DNA of 64,000 nt from Paenibacillus odorifer (GTDB taxonomy: Bacteria; Bacillota; Bacilli; Paenibacillales; Paenibacillaceae), in the NCBI RefSeq assembly GCF_000758725.1, contig NZ_CP009428.1, positions 1,240,001 to 1,304,000 on the forward strand, written 5' to 3'. Positions 16,281-24,636 of the stretch are shown in pieces (position 1 is the first letter of the stretch; the number at the start of each line of letters is the position of its first letter). The notes below the pieces were generated by a model. The model was not told where the DNA came from. It worked only from the letters and a program-made list of their open reading frames with translations, and made no database searches. The position numbers and the translations under genes were made by a program.

Positions 16281-17072
16281 TTATCCGCGCAGGAGTGACT
16301 CGGCACCATCTACATAAATCTCAGTTCCCGTAACATGAAAAGATTCATCCGATGCGAGAAATAATACCAGATTGGCAACCTGCTCAGGCTTACCCGGTGC
16401 ATTTTCCAGCGGATGATTACCTTCCGGAAATTCCACAGGAATCTTCACTTCTTGAAGATCATCGCTTTTATACGTATTATCTCCAATTTGTGTATCGATT
16501 GATCCAGGACAGATTGCATTTACACGGATGCCGTATTGCGCCAGCTCTAGTGCAGCCATTTTCATAAAAGCAACTTGTCCTGCCTTGGAAGATGAGTAAG
16601 CGGAAGCGCCAATGTTCGAGAATACTCGGTTGCCGTTAATGGAGCTGGTGATAATGATGCTGCCGCCATTTTCTTTCATATGGGGGATGGCATATTTTAC
16701 TGTGGCAAAGGTGCTGCGTAGGTTGGTATCCAGTGTCTGGTCCCAATCTTCGATTTCTAGTGTTTCGATTGGAGACCATGTACCATTAATGCCAGCATTG
16801 GCAAAAACAATATCAATCTTCTCGGCCGCCTCCCCAACCTTACGAATACTTTCTTCGACCAGACCTGGATTGGAGACATCGCATTCAATTACTGTTGCTG
16901 TACCGCCAATAGATTCAATCTCACGTTTAGTTTCATAGGAATCCTCGGGAGTGCGGTCAAGCATATATACCTTAGCTCCGTGTTGGGCAAACCTTATGGC
17001 TGTAGCTTTTCCAATACCGGAACCAGCACCTGTAACCACTGCAACTTTATCCTGCAAACGTTTATCTGTCAT
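16281..17072 (-). CDS. Short-chain dehydrogenase/reductase
   Basis: A 263-residue classical SDR: nucleotide-binding TGAGSGIG at 14–21, NAG motif in VFANAGING, catalytic Ser in IIITSSING, and Tyr/Lys in SAYSSSKAG. Asp39 in VYMLDRT, at the end of the second strand, points to NAD(H) rather than NADP(H). The C-terminal FLASDESFHVTGTEIYVDGA is the usual SDR ending. ATG 17072 follows GGAGGAAATTCATC. The substrate is not evident; family members act on sugars, sterols or 3-oxoacyl chains. It is divergent from the ribosomal protection gene. Confidence 0.9.
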   Translation of the reverse strand: MTDKRLQDKVAVVTGAGSGIGKATAIRFAQHGAKVYMLDRTPEDSYETKREIESIGGTATVIECDVSNPGLVEESIRKVGEAAEKIDIVFANAGINGTWSPIETLEIEDWDQTLDTNLRSTFATVKYAIPHMKENGGSIIITSSINGNRVFSNIGASAYSSSKAGQVAFMKMAALELAQYGIRVNAICPGSIDTQIGDNTYKSDDLQEVKIPVEFPEGNHPLENAPGKPEQVANLVLFLASDESFHVTGTEIYVDGAESLLRG

Positions 17073-17164
17073 GATGAATTTCCTCCTCGGCGTTAGATTT
17101 CTTATTAGTAATTACATACCCGGCATAGCTGAATCTAACCAATTGAACTGGAGGGTGGAACAAC

Positions 17165-17233
17165 GTGGGTGGATATATTACTATGGAATATAAGGATGTA
17201 AATAATATAAATTCAGATAAATCTAGCTCATGA
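17165..17233 (+). CDS. Putative 22-residue leader peptide before the ribosomal protection gene
   Basis: A short open frame, GTG 17165 to TGA 17231–17233, lies six bases behind GGAGGGTGG, the best ribosome site in the region. It would encode MGGYITMEYKDVNNINSDKS plus two residues, and stops 14 bases before the ATG of the next gene, overlapping the region of that gene's own AGGGGA site. tet(M)-type genes are known to be controlled through a translated leader; that this one acts likewise is inference. Confidence 0.4.
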   Translation: MGGYITMEYKDVNNINSDKSSS

Positions 17234-17247
17234 TAGGGGAACTATAG

Positions 17248-19227
17248 ATGATTCAGCAGCAGGGAGCAGAACGGATTAATGTGGGGATATTTGCCCATGT
17301 GGACGCCGGGAAGACGACAACAACGGAGCATATTTTGTATGAAAGCGGTCGCATTCGCGCGCTTGGCAGCGTAGACACTGGGACGGCATTGACGGATTCA
17401 ATGGATGTGGAGCGGCAGCGGGGGATATCCGTACGGGCGGCATTGGCTTCTTTTGCTTGGAAAGGTGTGCAGATTAATCTGGTCGATACCCCGGGGCACG
17501 TCGATTTTCTGTCCGAAGTTGAGCGGTCTTTGCGGGTGATGGATTGTGCGGTGCTTATTCTTTCAGCCGTGGAGGGTGTGCAGGCCCAAAGTGAGATGAT
17601 CTGGAACGCGCTGCGGAAGCTGGGAATCCCCACGCTTATTTTTGTGAACAAAATGGATCGCGTAGGCGCTAACCCTGAAGCTGTGCTGGCAGAAGCGCGA
17701 AATTATTTGTCTAGTGATATCATTCCAGTTCAGCAACCCATCGGCAAAGAGAAGGGGTACATAGGAGCAAGAGATTTATGGGAGAACGAAGCTGATGCTA
17801 GCGCACGAACAGAATTATTAGAGGCGTTAGCGGAACGGGACGAAGAGCTGTTGGAGAAGTATATGTCAGGTAGCACTATTGATTTGGCTGAATGGAAAAA
17901 ATATATGAAAACAGCCTCCTCATCAGGCCGCTTTTTTCCGATGGTTTATGGCGTCGCCGCCAAGGGGCTTGGGATTACTGCCTTGCTGGATGCGATGGTT
18001 GAGTATTTTCCGCGCGCTGGTGGGAATGTGGAGGGGGCGGTGTCAGGCATCGTATACAATATTCAGCGTGATAAAAGTATGGGACGGATGGCGTTTGTCC
18101 GCCTTTATGAAGGGACGATCCGTAACCGCGATACGCTGATGAATTATACGCAGGATATTCAGGGGAAAGTGACCCAGATCCGCAAGGTCGAAGGTGGTCG
18201 GACCGAGGATGTCGGAGCGCTTGAAGCCGGAGATATTGCTGTTATCTATGGCCTTTCAGGGGTGCGCATCGGAGATGTGCTCGGCCATCCGGGGGCCATT
18301 CCGGAGGAGGCGAAGCTGGCTGTGCCGCTGCTAACGGTGCGTGTATTCTGGGAACCAGATGTGGATGACCATAAGGTTATCGGAGCGCTGCAGGAACTGG
18401 CGGATGAAGATCCGCTTTTGGATGCGCAGTGGCTGCAGGATGAGCGGGAGCTGCATATCAAAGTAATGGGACCGATTCAGCTGGAGATTCTGAACAGTGT
18501 TCTGGAGGAGCGATATGCGCTGAAGGTTACTTTCGGTCAGCCTTCTGTCATATATAAAGAAACGCCAGCCCGTGCCGGGGAAGGTTTTATCGCTTACACG
18601 ATGCCGAAACCGTGCTGGGCGATTCTACGCTTTCAGATTGAGCCGGGATCTCCGGGCAGTGGTTTAGTCTACGATTCGGTAGTGCGGAGTTCCGACCTGC
18701 TGCCGCAATACCAGAGCGAAACCGCACGCCGAGTACCAGAAGCCTTACAACAGGGTTTGTATGGCTGGGAGGTTACCGATCTTAAAGTGACCTTGATCGA
18801 GGGACAACATCATGTGTGGCATACCCATCCGCTGGATTTTGCGGTGGCGACTCCGATGGGAATTATGGACGGACTCGCTCGGGTAGGCACTAAACTCCTA
18901 GAGCCGATTCTGCAGGTTCGCATCGTGGTTCCTGAGGAGAATGGCGGACGGGTGATGAACGACCTCGTTCAGATGCGCGGCACGTTCGAGCCTCCCGTGC
19001 TGCAAGGCGAGCGGATGATCATCGAAGGACGTCTGCCGCTGGCAACATCGCTCGATTATCCCGTCAGCTTAAGCTCCTACACGAAGGGGCGCAGCACGTT
19101 TACTTCTTTTTTTGCCGGCTATGAAGAATGTCCACCAGACGTATCTGCTGAGCGCACCCGCCGGGGCGTGAACCCACTTGATCAGGCGAAATATATATTA
19201 AGTGTGCGAAAGGCACTGCAAGGTTAA
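17248..19227 (+). CDS. TetM/TetO-type ribosomal protection protein (EF-G-like GTPase)
   Basis: A 659-residue translational GTPase. G1 is AHVDAGKTT at 16–24, G2 region RGISVRAA, G3 DTPGHVDF, G4 NKMDRVGA. Domains II–V follow as in EF-G, including the EF-G-like C-terminus (MGIMDGLARVGTKLLEPILQ; YPVSLSSYTKGRSTFTSFFAGYEECP). The length lies near that of Tet(M) (639), TetB(P) (652) and OtrA. Such proteins bind the ribosome, hydrolyse GTP and release tetracycline. Sequence is diverged from the mobile tet genes and there are no mobile elements around it, so it is probably an intrinsic chromosomal homologue whose resistance phenotype is not certain. ATG 17248 follows AGGGGA. Confidence 0.85.
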   Translation: MIQQQGAERINVGIFAHVDAGKTTTTEHILYESGRIRALGSVDTGTALTDSMDVERQRGISVRAALASFAWKGVQINLVDTPGHVDFLSEVERSLRVMDCAVLILSAVEGVQAQSEMIWNALRKLGIPTLIFVNKMDRVGANPEAVLAEARNYLSSDIIPVQQPIGKEKGYIGARDLWENEADASARTELLEALAERDEELLEKYMSGSTIDLAEWKKYMKTASSSGRFFPMVYGVAAKGLGITALLDAMVEYFPRAGGNVEGAVSGIVYNIQRDKSMGRMAFVRLYEGTIRNRDTLMNYTQDIQGKVTQIRKVEGGRTEDVGALEAGDIAVIYGLSGVRIGDVLGHPGAIPEEAKLAVPLLTVRVFWEPDVDDHKVIGALQELADEDPLLDAQWLQDERELHIKVMGPIQLEILNSVLEERYALKVTFGQPSVIYKETPARAGEGFIAYTMPKPCWAILRFQIEPGSPGSGLVYDSVVRSSDLLPQYQSETARRVPEALQQGLYGWEVTDLKVTLIEGQHHVWHTHPLDFAVATPMGIMDGLARVGTKLLEPILQVRIVVPEENGGRVMNDLVQMRGTFEPPVLQGERMIIEGRLPLATSLDYPVSLSSYTKGRSTFTSFFAGYEECPPDVSAERTRRGVNPLDQAKYILSVRKALQG

Positions 19228-19288
19228 ATTGAGGTAGAAGGACTATTGAGACTAATAGGCAGGGTGAAGACAAAGGAGCGTGTCAGCG

Positions 19289-19777
19289 ATGTTAGTACTA
19301 AGATATACTCAGAAATTATTAAAAGATATGAAAGTAGCTCCAGTAGAAGTAGAAGACATATCCTCCTTTTTTAGTTGGCATGTGAATATTATGCAACTCA
19401 GAAAAAAACATATTTTATTTGTACATGATGCAAGCCGGTTATGTATATTATTGGATGGAATAAGAAGTGGTCAAGCTGATAAATTGGTTGAAAAGTTCAG
19501 AATAGAACTTAAGGAGTATTTATTGCAGGAGGGTTTTAAGAAGCAGCTCATAAATCAGTATTTATTAGAGGCCGGAGAAATCACTATATCCCGTACAAAT
19601 AATAAAAGTGTACTTGGAACAATGAATGAAATAACACTATACAATTCAGTAGCTCAAAGTGATTTCAGCAGCTTGCTTGAGAGGAATAAGTGGTTGAACA
19701 CTATTATATATAAACCTATTGATTATAAAGAGCCCATTAATGTCTTTAGAGAATCCTTAAATAGTTACTATTCATAA
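19289..19777 (+). CDS. Conserved hypothetical protein, DUF6933-like
   Basis: A 162-residue soluble protein beginning MLVLRYTQKLLKDMKV. ATG 19289 is ten bases behind AAAGGAG; the in-frame GTG 19280 is too close to that site. The pattern of an N-terminal RYTQKLLKD strand-helix, a central SFFSWHVNIMQLRKKHILFVHD and DASRLCILLDGI recalls the DUF6933 family as I remember it, which has no assigned function. The gene is more AT-rich than the preceding one. It is a stand-alone small gene between the ribosomal protection gene and a GNAT gene. Confidence 0.68.
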   Translation: MLVLRYTQKLLKDMKVAPVEVEDISSFFSWHVNIMQLRKKHILFVHDASRLCILLDGIRSGQADKLVEKFRIELKEYLLQEGFKKQLINQYLLEAGEITISRTNNKSVLGTMNEITLYNSVAQSDFSSLLERNKWLNTIIYKPIDYKEPINVFRESLNSYYS

Positions 19778-19838
19778 GCAAGTACTGTCAATCTTGGACT
19801 AGCTGAAGCTTTTATCGGAAATCTGAGGGGGAAATAAA

Positions 19839-20366
19839 TTGAAGATTAGAGAAGCAACAGCTAGTGATATAGACGGGATCGCTGTTGTCCACGCTGCGAG
19901 TTGGAAAACCACGTACAGAGGGCTAATTTCGGACGAGTTTCTCGATAAAATCACCGTGGAAGCAAGAAGAAAGCTCTGGATTCGGAATTTTGAAAACCCC
20001 AATAAAGACGAGGTTATGTATGTGGCCGAAGATGGGGCTGGGACGATTATTGGTTTTGCAAATGGTGGTGCGCGAAGAGGGTCAGATCTCTCTGATCTCT
20101 ATGATGCGGAGCTATATGCACTCTATTTGCTTAAGGAACAGCAAGGAAAGGGTCTTGGAAGGCAACTCATAAGAAGCGTAGCACAGAATTTATTGGAGAA
20201 AAATTATAGCTCGTTCATGACTTGGGTGGTAACAGGAAATCCCGCGATTCATTTCTACCACAAAGTGGGTGGGCAATCTGTTGCGACAAAAGAAGTGAAG
20301 CTTGGGAATGAGATTGTTGAAGAGATCATGATCGGGTGGAGGGATATTGGGGTTGTTGGGGATTAA
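19839..20366 (+). CDS. GNAT-family N-acetyltransferase
   Basis: A 175-residue acetyl-CoA-dependent N-acetyltransferase. The N-terminal MKIREATASDIDGIAVVHAA opens the fold; the acetyl-CoA pyrophosphate loop is EQQGKGLGRQLI (Q/R-x-x-G-x-G/A type), preceded by the beta-4 strand AELYALYLL; GNPAIHFYHKVGGQS is the C-terminal alpha4–beta6 motif. The start is TTG 19839 with GAGGGGG upstream. Substrate unknown; related proteins acetylate small amines or antibiotics. It stands alone. Confidence 0.88.
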   Translation: MKIREATASDIDGIAVVHAASWKTTYRGLISDEFLDKITVEARRKLWIRNFENPNKDEVMYVAEDGAGTIIGFANGGARRGSDLSDLYDAELYALYLLKEQQGKGLGRQLIRSVAQNLLEKNYSSFMTWVVTGNPAIHFYHKVGGQSVATKEVKLGNEIVEEIMIGWRDIGVVGD

Positions 20367-20396
20367 GAGCCAAGGAGAGCGATGTGCAGAAGCTTT

Positions 20397-20580
20397 TAAC
20401 TGTATTTTGTACAACTATAATCCCACAAATAACCCGCCAAAGGATATAACTGTATTTCGTACACCTATTTTTGTGATTTATTACTCTATGGGCACATTTT
20501 CTAGTTTTTAAGTGTACAGAATACAATTAAAGTCCTGATGATCCCCCTTGGATGCGGAATAAGTGTATGAAATGCAGTTA
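20397..20580. repeat. Second four-arm repeat family (one copy)
   Basis: Arm 1 ACTGTATTTTGTACAACTAT (ending 20418) and arm 2 ACTGTATTTCGTACACCTAT (ending 20468) are direct; TAAGTGTACAGAATACAATT (from 20509) and TAAGTGTATGAAATGCAGTT (from 20560) are their inverted partners. The sequence is unrelated to the 11.4-kb family but the order of arms is the same. Apart from this repeat, 20367–20674 has no gene. Confidence 0.75.
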
Positions 20581-20674
20581 TTTTACGAGTTCATAAAGCT
20601 CCGTGCACAAAACTATCTAGAGAAGGCCAGGTTTTTTTCACTAAAAAATAGGATGAGTTAAAGGTTGTGAGAAA

Positions 20675-21154
20675 GTGAGTGATAAACAAGCACGGCTATT
20701 TCGTATGGAGCAACTGAAAAAAAGAGTGAAAATAGAGAACCCACTAGGTTCCCTGTACAGTGAGTGTATCGAAGCTTTAGGTCCCAACACAAGAATATAT
20801 AGTTTAGAAAAGTCGTCCGAGATTGTAGCTATGATGGAGAGTATAGTTAATTTCACACAGTGGGCGCGGATTGACTGGGAATCTATTGATCAAAAGAAAT
20901 CCCTTAAGACACCGGAAGAACTGAAAGACATAGAGTCTATTTTATTGCGTGATAACTATTTTATTGTGTGGAATGAGTTCAATCTTCCGGTAGTGGAGAC
21001 TAATTTAAAAAATATTATAAACAATTTCAATGATGTTATTGCTGTTGGATTTGATACATGGATTGTAAATTTGGATAAAGGAATTATTATTGAAAGTCAT
21101 CACGAGGGGGATTTAACAGTGGGTTGGATCTCGCCTCCTCCACTACCAGCTTAA
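20675..21154 (+). CDS. Hypothetical protein, possibly a CDI-type immunity protein
   Basis: A 159-residue soluble protein starting at GTG 20675, about ten bases after AAAGG. The N-terminal ~35 residues are charged (SDKQARLFRMEQLKKRVKIE). The end (YFIVWNEFNLPVVETNLKNI, VGFDTWIVNLDKGIIIESHH, EGDLTVGW) resembles proteins annotated as contact-dependent-inhibition toxin immunity proteins in Firmicutes, as far as I recall the family pattern. No toxin gene is adjacent, so it would be an orphan immunity gene, as is common for genes that protect against toxins of neighbours. The function is inference. Confidence 0.6.
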   Translation: MSDKQARLFRMEQLKKRVKIENPLGSLYSECIEALGPNTRIYSLEKSSEIVAMMESIVNFTQWARIDWESIDQKKSLKTPEELKDIESILLRDNYFIVWNEFNLPVVETNLKNIINNFNDVIAVGFDTWIVNLDKGIIIESHHEGDLTVGWISPPPLPA

Positions 21155-21295
21155 CCATAGGCTCTAATGGATGCACAGAGAGTAAAAAATGTACGTAATT
21201 CACACTGCGCTAATAACCTCAAGTTTATCCTTCATACACATAACAAGCTTATATTAAGTATAAGAGTCTTAATATGATCTATTAGCCTATAGACT

Positions 21296-21859
21296 TTATT
21301 CCCCCTCAGACTCAGCCTTCTTCCGCGCCCGGAAACGCCGCACCTTCATAAGGTTGCCACAGGCTTTGTCATCGCAGTACCGCTTGGAGCGGTTGCGTGT
21401 ATCATCGTAATAGACCCAGAGGCAATCGGGATTCTCGCAGATACGGAATCTTGTGGGTTCTTTTTCAAGTAATGCCTCGGCAAAAGACGCTGCAATCTCC
21501 GCCATTACCTGCTCCCAGCCACTATGGAGTGGCAATAGCTTTATTTCCGCTTGCTCGTCGCTTTTCCACACAATTCGCCGTATAACAGGACCCTTGTCCA
21601 TATAGACATTGAGCTGTTCCAGTATTTCTCCATACACCGAGTTTCCTTGCACAATGGCCTGTACCCAGTTCCATAGTAGTGAGCGAAGCTTTTTAAGCTG
21701 CGCCATTTCTATCGTGTTCGGCATCTGTGTTTCTAATAGAGCATACTCCTTCAGCCATTTAAAAACCCACTCTTCTTCATCGAGTCTGTCCCGGTCTTTA
21801 TTCTTATCTCCTGTTCGCCAATCCCGCCAGTAGCTGTTAATGAAATCCTCCCACAACAC
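21296..21859 (-). CDS. CGNR zinc-finger / ABATE-domain protein
   Basis: A 187-residue protein with a helical N-terminal ABATE-like domain and a C-terminal CGNR zinc finger: CENPDC...YCDDKACGNLMKVRRFRARKK, where the two Cys pairs bind zinc and CGN plus the basic tail contact DNA. Members of this family are thought to be stress-responsive transcription regulators. The start is GTG 21859, eleven bases after AAAGGA. It is monocistronic and faces away from the DinB-family gene at 22080, so the AT-rich 21860–22079 spacer probably holds both promoters. Confidence 0.85.
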   Translation of the reverse strand: MLWEDFINSYWRDWRTGDKNKDRDRLDEEEWVFKWLKEYALLETQMPNTIEMAQLKKLRSLLWNWVQAIVQGNSVYGEILEQLNVYMDKGPVIRRIVWKSDEQAEIKLLPLHSGWEQVMAEIAASFAEALLEKEPTRFRICENPDCLWVYYDDTRNRSKRYCDDKACGNLMKVRRFRARKKAESEGE

Positions 21860-22079
21860 GGTCTGTTCATCCTTTCCGATTCAACGCTCATTACAAATCA
21901 TTGTAACAGTTAAAAATAAGTTTAGCTAGTTACTTGAATACAATCTGGAAATATGCTACATTTCTTTTGTAACCACTATATTATGGTTTAAGTAGTTACA
22001 TATTAGTTCGCTTTGAAGTAGTTCTTTTTGAAGCTACACCATGAAGTTTATGCTTACACAAATTTTTAGGAGGTTGAAC

Positions 22080-22574
22080 ATGCAAAATAAAATCAGTGAG
22101 GTCTTGCTCCAAAATTGGGATTATTGCATGGATATCGAGGATTGGGCTCCGCCGCTTAGCGATGCGCTGGAAGGTGTGGATAGCAAACAGGCTCTTTGGA
22201 AGCCAGAGGGTGGGGCGGCCAATTCTATCTGGGAAACGGTTAACCATCTAACTTATTATAAGGTGCGTTTGCTGCGAAAGCTAAAAGGGTTGCCCAAACA
22301 ACCCGATGCTGAAAGCAACGATGATACCTTTACTGTAACAGCTGAAGGAGAAGAAGCATGGGCGAAAGCCGTTGCAGACCTGAAGGACGTGCATGCTGCT
22401 CTTAGAGAAATCATTGAAGCGTTGGAAGAAGGCGCGTATGATTGGGGCGGTTCGGGTCATGCGCCAGGGGAAGAAGTAATGAGCCTTATCCTACACGATT
22501 CTTACCATACTGGACAAATTATTATGCTGCGTAAATTGCAGGGTTCTTGGGTGTCCAACCGTAGTTTTAATTAG
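22080..22574 (+). CDS. DinB-superfamily protein
   Basis: A 164-residue four-helix-bundle protein. ATG 22080 follows TAGGAGG at a normal distance; an upstream in-frame ATG (22041) lacks a site. Metal-ligand His residues appear in TVNHLTYYKVRLL and in HDSYHTGQIIML, the usual DinB/YfiT arrangement. Members include metal-dependent thiol transferases such as the BstA/bacillithiol-transferase group; the exact activity here is unknown. A terminator follows at 22599. Confidence 0.83.
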   Translation: MQNKISEVLLQNWDYCMDIEDWAPPLSDALEGVDSKQALWKPEGGAANSIWETVNHLTYYKVRLLRKLKGLPKQPDAESNDDTFTVTAEGEEAWAKAVADLKDVHAALREIIEALEEGAYDWGGSGHAPGEEVMSLILHDSYHTGQIIMLRKLQGSWVSNRSFN

Positions 22575-22598
22575 AACCTCCACATTTAAAAATACAAG

Positions 22599-22651
22599 CC
22601 GTACACTGCTATTCCGGTATACCCGGGTCAGCGGAGGTACGGTTTTTTTTT
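22599..22651 (+). terminator. Rho-independent terminator after DinB gene
   Basis: Branched stem with outer pair CCGTAC / GTACGG and inner GGTATACC-type pairing, followed by nine T. Confidence 0.8.
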
Positions 22652-22800
22652 GTGCAACTCTGGTAGGCACGAGTATATATTCTATATTGTTTTTTTTGGT
22701 TGATTTGGATAAATTAAAACGCGATATGGATATGGGCTCAGAAACTAATCACTGATATCATATAATCCAAAGGCTGAATTAACAAAGAACTAGAGCTGCA

Positions 22801-22845
22801 GATGATTCCTGAAGATTTAAGGGTCATCTTTTTTGATGAGGAATC
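22801..22845 (+). promoter_or_regulatory. Possible attenuator in the leader of the sensor kinase gene
   Basis: GATGATTC pairs with GGGTCATC (22821–22828, with G·U pairs) directly before TTTTTT, a terminator shape. ATTCCT inside the first arm can instead pair with AGGAAT (22839–22844) past the T run, which would break the terminator. The region 22652–22875 otherwise has no gene. Confidence 0.4.
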
Positions 22846-22875
22846 AAGTTTATCAGGCGGAAGGGAGTGTAAAGA

Positions 22876-24636
22876 TTGACGAGGTTTGGACAGTTAAACA
22901 CATTGCGTAATCAAATTTTCCTGGGTTTTATGTTTGTCATGGTGATCGTACTAGCCACGGTTGGTTTTTTTATGTACGGGCAAGTTTCGGTTCTATTACG
23001 CAATAGTGCGGAGAAGCACATTGAACAGACTGCAGTTCAGGCAACGGGCAAATTGGATGTACTGATCCGGCAGATTAATACGTTGACGGCGCAAGTGGCA
23101 ACCAACGCCTCCATTCAGCGATTGCTCGCTCAAGAGGCTGAAGGAAAGCCGATCAGCTTCGCCGAACGTCAAACCATCCAGCAGGAAGTACGTAAATATG
23201 AGGCGTATGCGACAGGGATTCGTTCCATTGAGCTGTATGCAGGTGATTATCAGAAATTACTTTCGGTTGATGACGCCAGCCTGAACAATCGAGTATCCGA
23301 AGAATGGATCAGCCGGGTGGACGAGGGCAAAGGACGTCTCGTATGGTTTGGACTTGACCCGCGGAATTCGGATATCGTCATTGCGATTCGTAATATTAGG
23401 CTGATTGATCATTCATTCACGAAAGCTGGCTATATTATGGTTCAAATTGAGAAAAGTTACTTCCAGCTTACGGATGAGGTGGACAGCTCACAGGCGGAAA
23501 CGCGTGAATTAATGAGATTATTTGATGAAGCGGGACGGCAAATTTCTTCCGATTTTTCCGTAAATGTCAATGCAAATAAGATACTGGATCATGGAGGAGA
23601 AAAGGTTGAGGTTGGCGGAGAAGACTACATTGTAATTCAGAAGCAGTCCAAGGCAACAGGTTGGAGGCTAGTAATCCTTACTCCAGTTGACTATACGACA
23701 GAGGGGATATCTGTCCTTCGTACAGCGATCATCGTATCCGGTGTTGTTGGCAGTTTATTGTTTCTCATCTTTACTTTTATTTTATCCACGATGATTACAC
23801 GGCCCATACTGAATTTGATAAAAGTGATGCGCGGTTCACGATTTGGAACCTTGAAACCGATTTCAGTCACTTCTACCACTATGGAGATCAATGAGCTCAA
23901 TAATACTTACAACCAGATGGTTCACTCTCTGAATGAACTAATTGAAGTCGTCTATCAGAAGGAGATCGTCCAGAGTCGCACAGAATTAAAGGCACTTCAG
24001 GCTCAAATCAATCCGCACTTTCTATTTAACACATTAGAAGCATTCTACTGGGCCCTCGATGAAAAAGGTGAGGAGGAATTAGCTCAAATTGTGGTTGATA
24101 TGTCGGGGCTTTTTCGTTATGTCATCAATCGAACTGATGATGATGAATGGGTGACTATCGGCGATGAGCTCGACCATGCCGAAAGATATTTGAAGATTAT
24201 GGAGATGCGTATGCTCGACAGGTTATCCTGGCGGATTGAGTCAGATGAAGCTTGCCGAAGTGTCCCGCTACCGAAGCTGTTAATCCAGCCTCTTGTCGAA
24301 AATGCGATTCTTCATGGCGTAGAGCAAAGGGTTGGACCGGGGACAGTCATGCTAATTGTCAGACCTTCAAGTCGTCCGGGATATACATTGGTTACGGTAA
24401 CTGACGATGGTCCAGGGATGGATGCAGCAAAGATATCGTCTATCTATCACACCATGGAGAAGGGGAGCATGAGGTCTTCCAAAGGGACTGGGATTGGTAT
24501 TGCTAATATAGAGCGGAGACTGAAACTCAGTTACGTAGACAATACGGACGGGCTTGAAATACGAAGTGAAGAAGGTTATGGAACTAGCATCTCTTTTGAA
24601 ATACCAAATGAACCTGGAGAGGGGAAAAACACGTGA
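22876..24636 (+). CDS. Sensor histidine kinase, YesM family
   Basis: A 586-residue membrane kinase. TM1 spans about 14–34, an extracellular dCache-like sensing domain covers about 35–275 (IRSIELYAGDYQKLLSVDDA), TM2 lies near 280–303, a HAMP linker follows, then the His_kinase domain with QINPHFLFNTLEAFYWAL, in which His381 is the likely phosphorylation site, and a HATPase_c domain (PLVENAILHGVEQ, VTDDGPGMD, GTGIGIANIERRL). YesM-type kinases sense extracellular carbohydrates. The start is TTG 22876 behind GGAAGGGAG. It overlaps the response regulator by four bases and lies upstream of a sugar ABC transporter, its probable target. Confidence 0.93.
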   Translation: MTRFGQLNTLRNQIFLGFMFVMVIVLATVGFFMYGQVSVLLRNSAEKHIEQTAVQATGKLDVLIRQINTLTAQVATNASIQRLLAQEAEGKPISFAERQTIQQEVRKYEAYATGIRSIELYAGDYQKLLSVDDASLNNRVSEEWISRVDEGKGRLVWFGLDPRNSDIVIAIRNIRLIDHSFTKAGYIMVQIEKSYFQLTDEVDSSQAETRELMRLFDEAGRQISSDFSVNVNANKILDHGGEKVEVGGEDYIVIQKQSKATGWRLVILTPVDYTTEGISVLRTAIIVSGVVGSLLFLIFTFILSTMITRPILNLIKVMRGSRFGTLKPISVTSTTMEINELNNTYNQMVHSLNELIEVVYQKEIVQSRTELKALQAQINPHFLFNTLEAFYWALDEKGEEELAQIVVDMSGLFRYVINRTDDDEWVTIGDELDHAERYLKIMEMRMLDRLSWRIESDEACRSVPLPKLLIQPLVENAILHGVEQRVGPGTVMLIVRPSSRPGYTLVTVTDDGPGMDAAKISSIYHTMEKGSMRSSKGTGIGIANIERRLKLSYVDNTDGLEIRSEEGYGTSISFEIPNEPGEGKNT

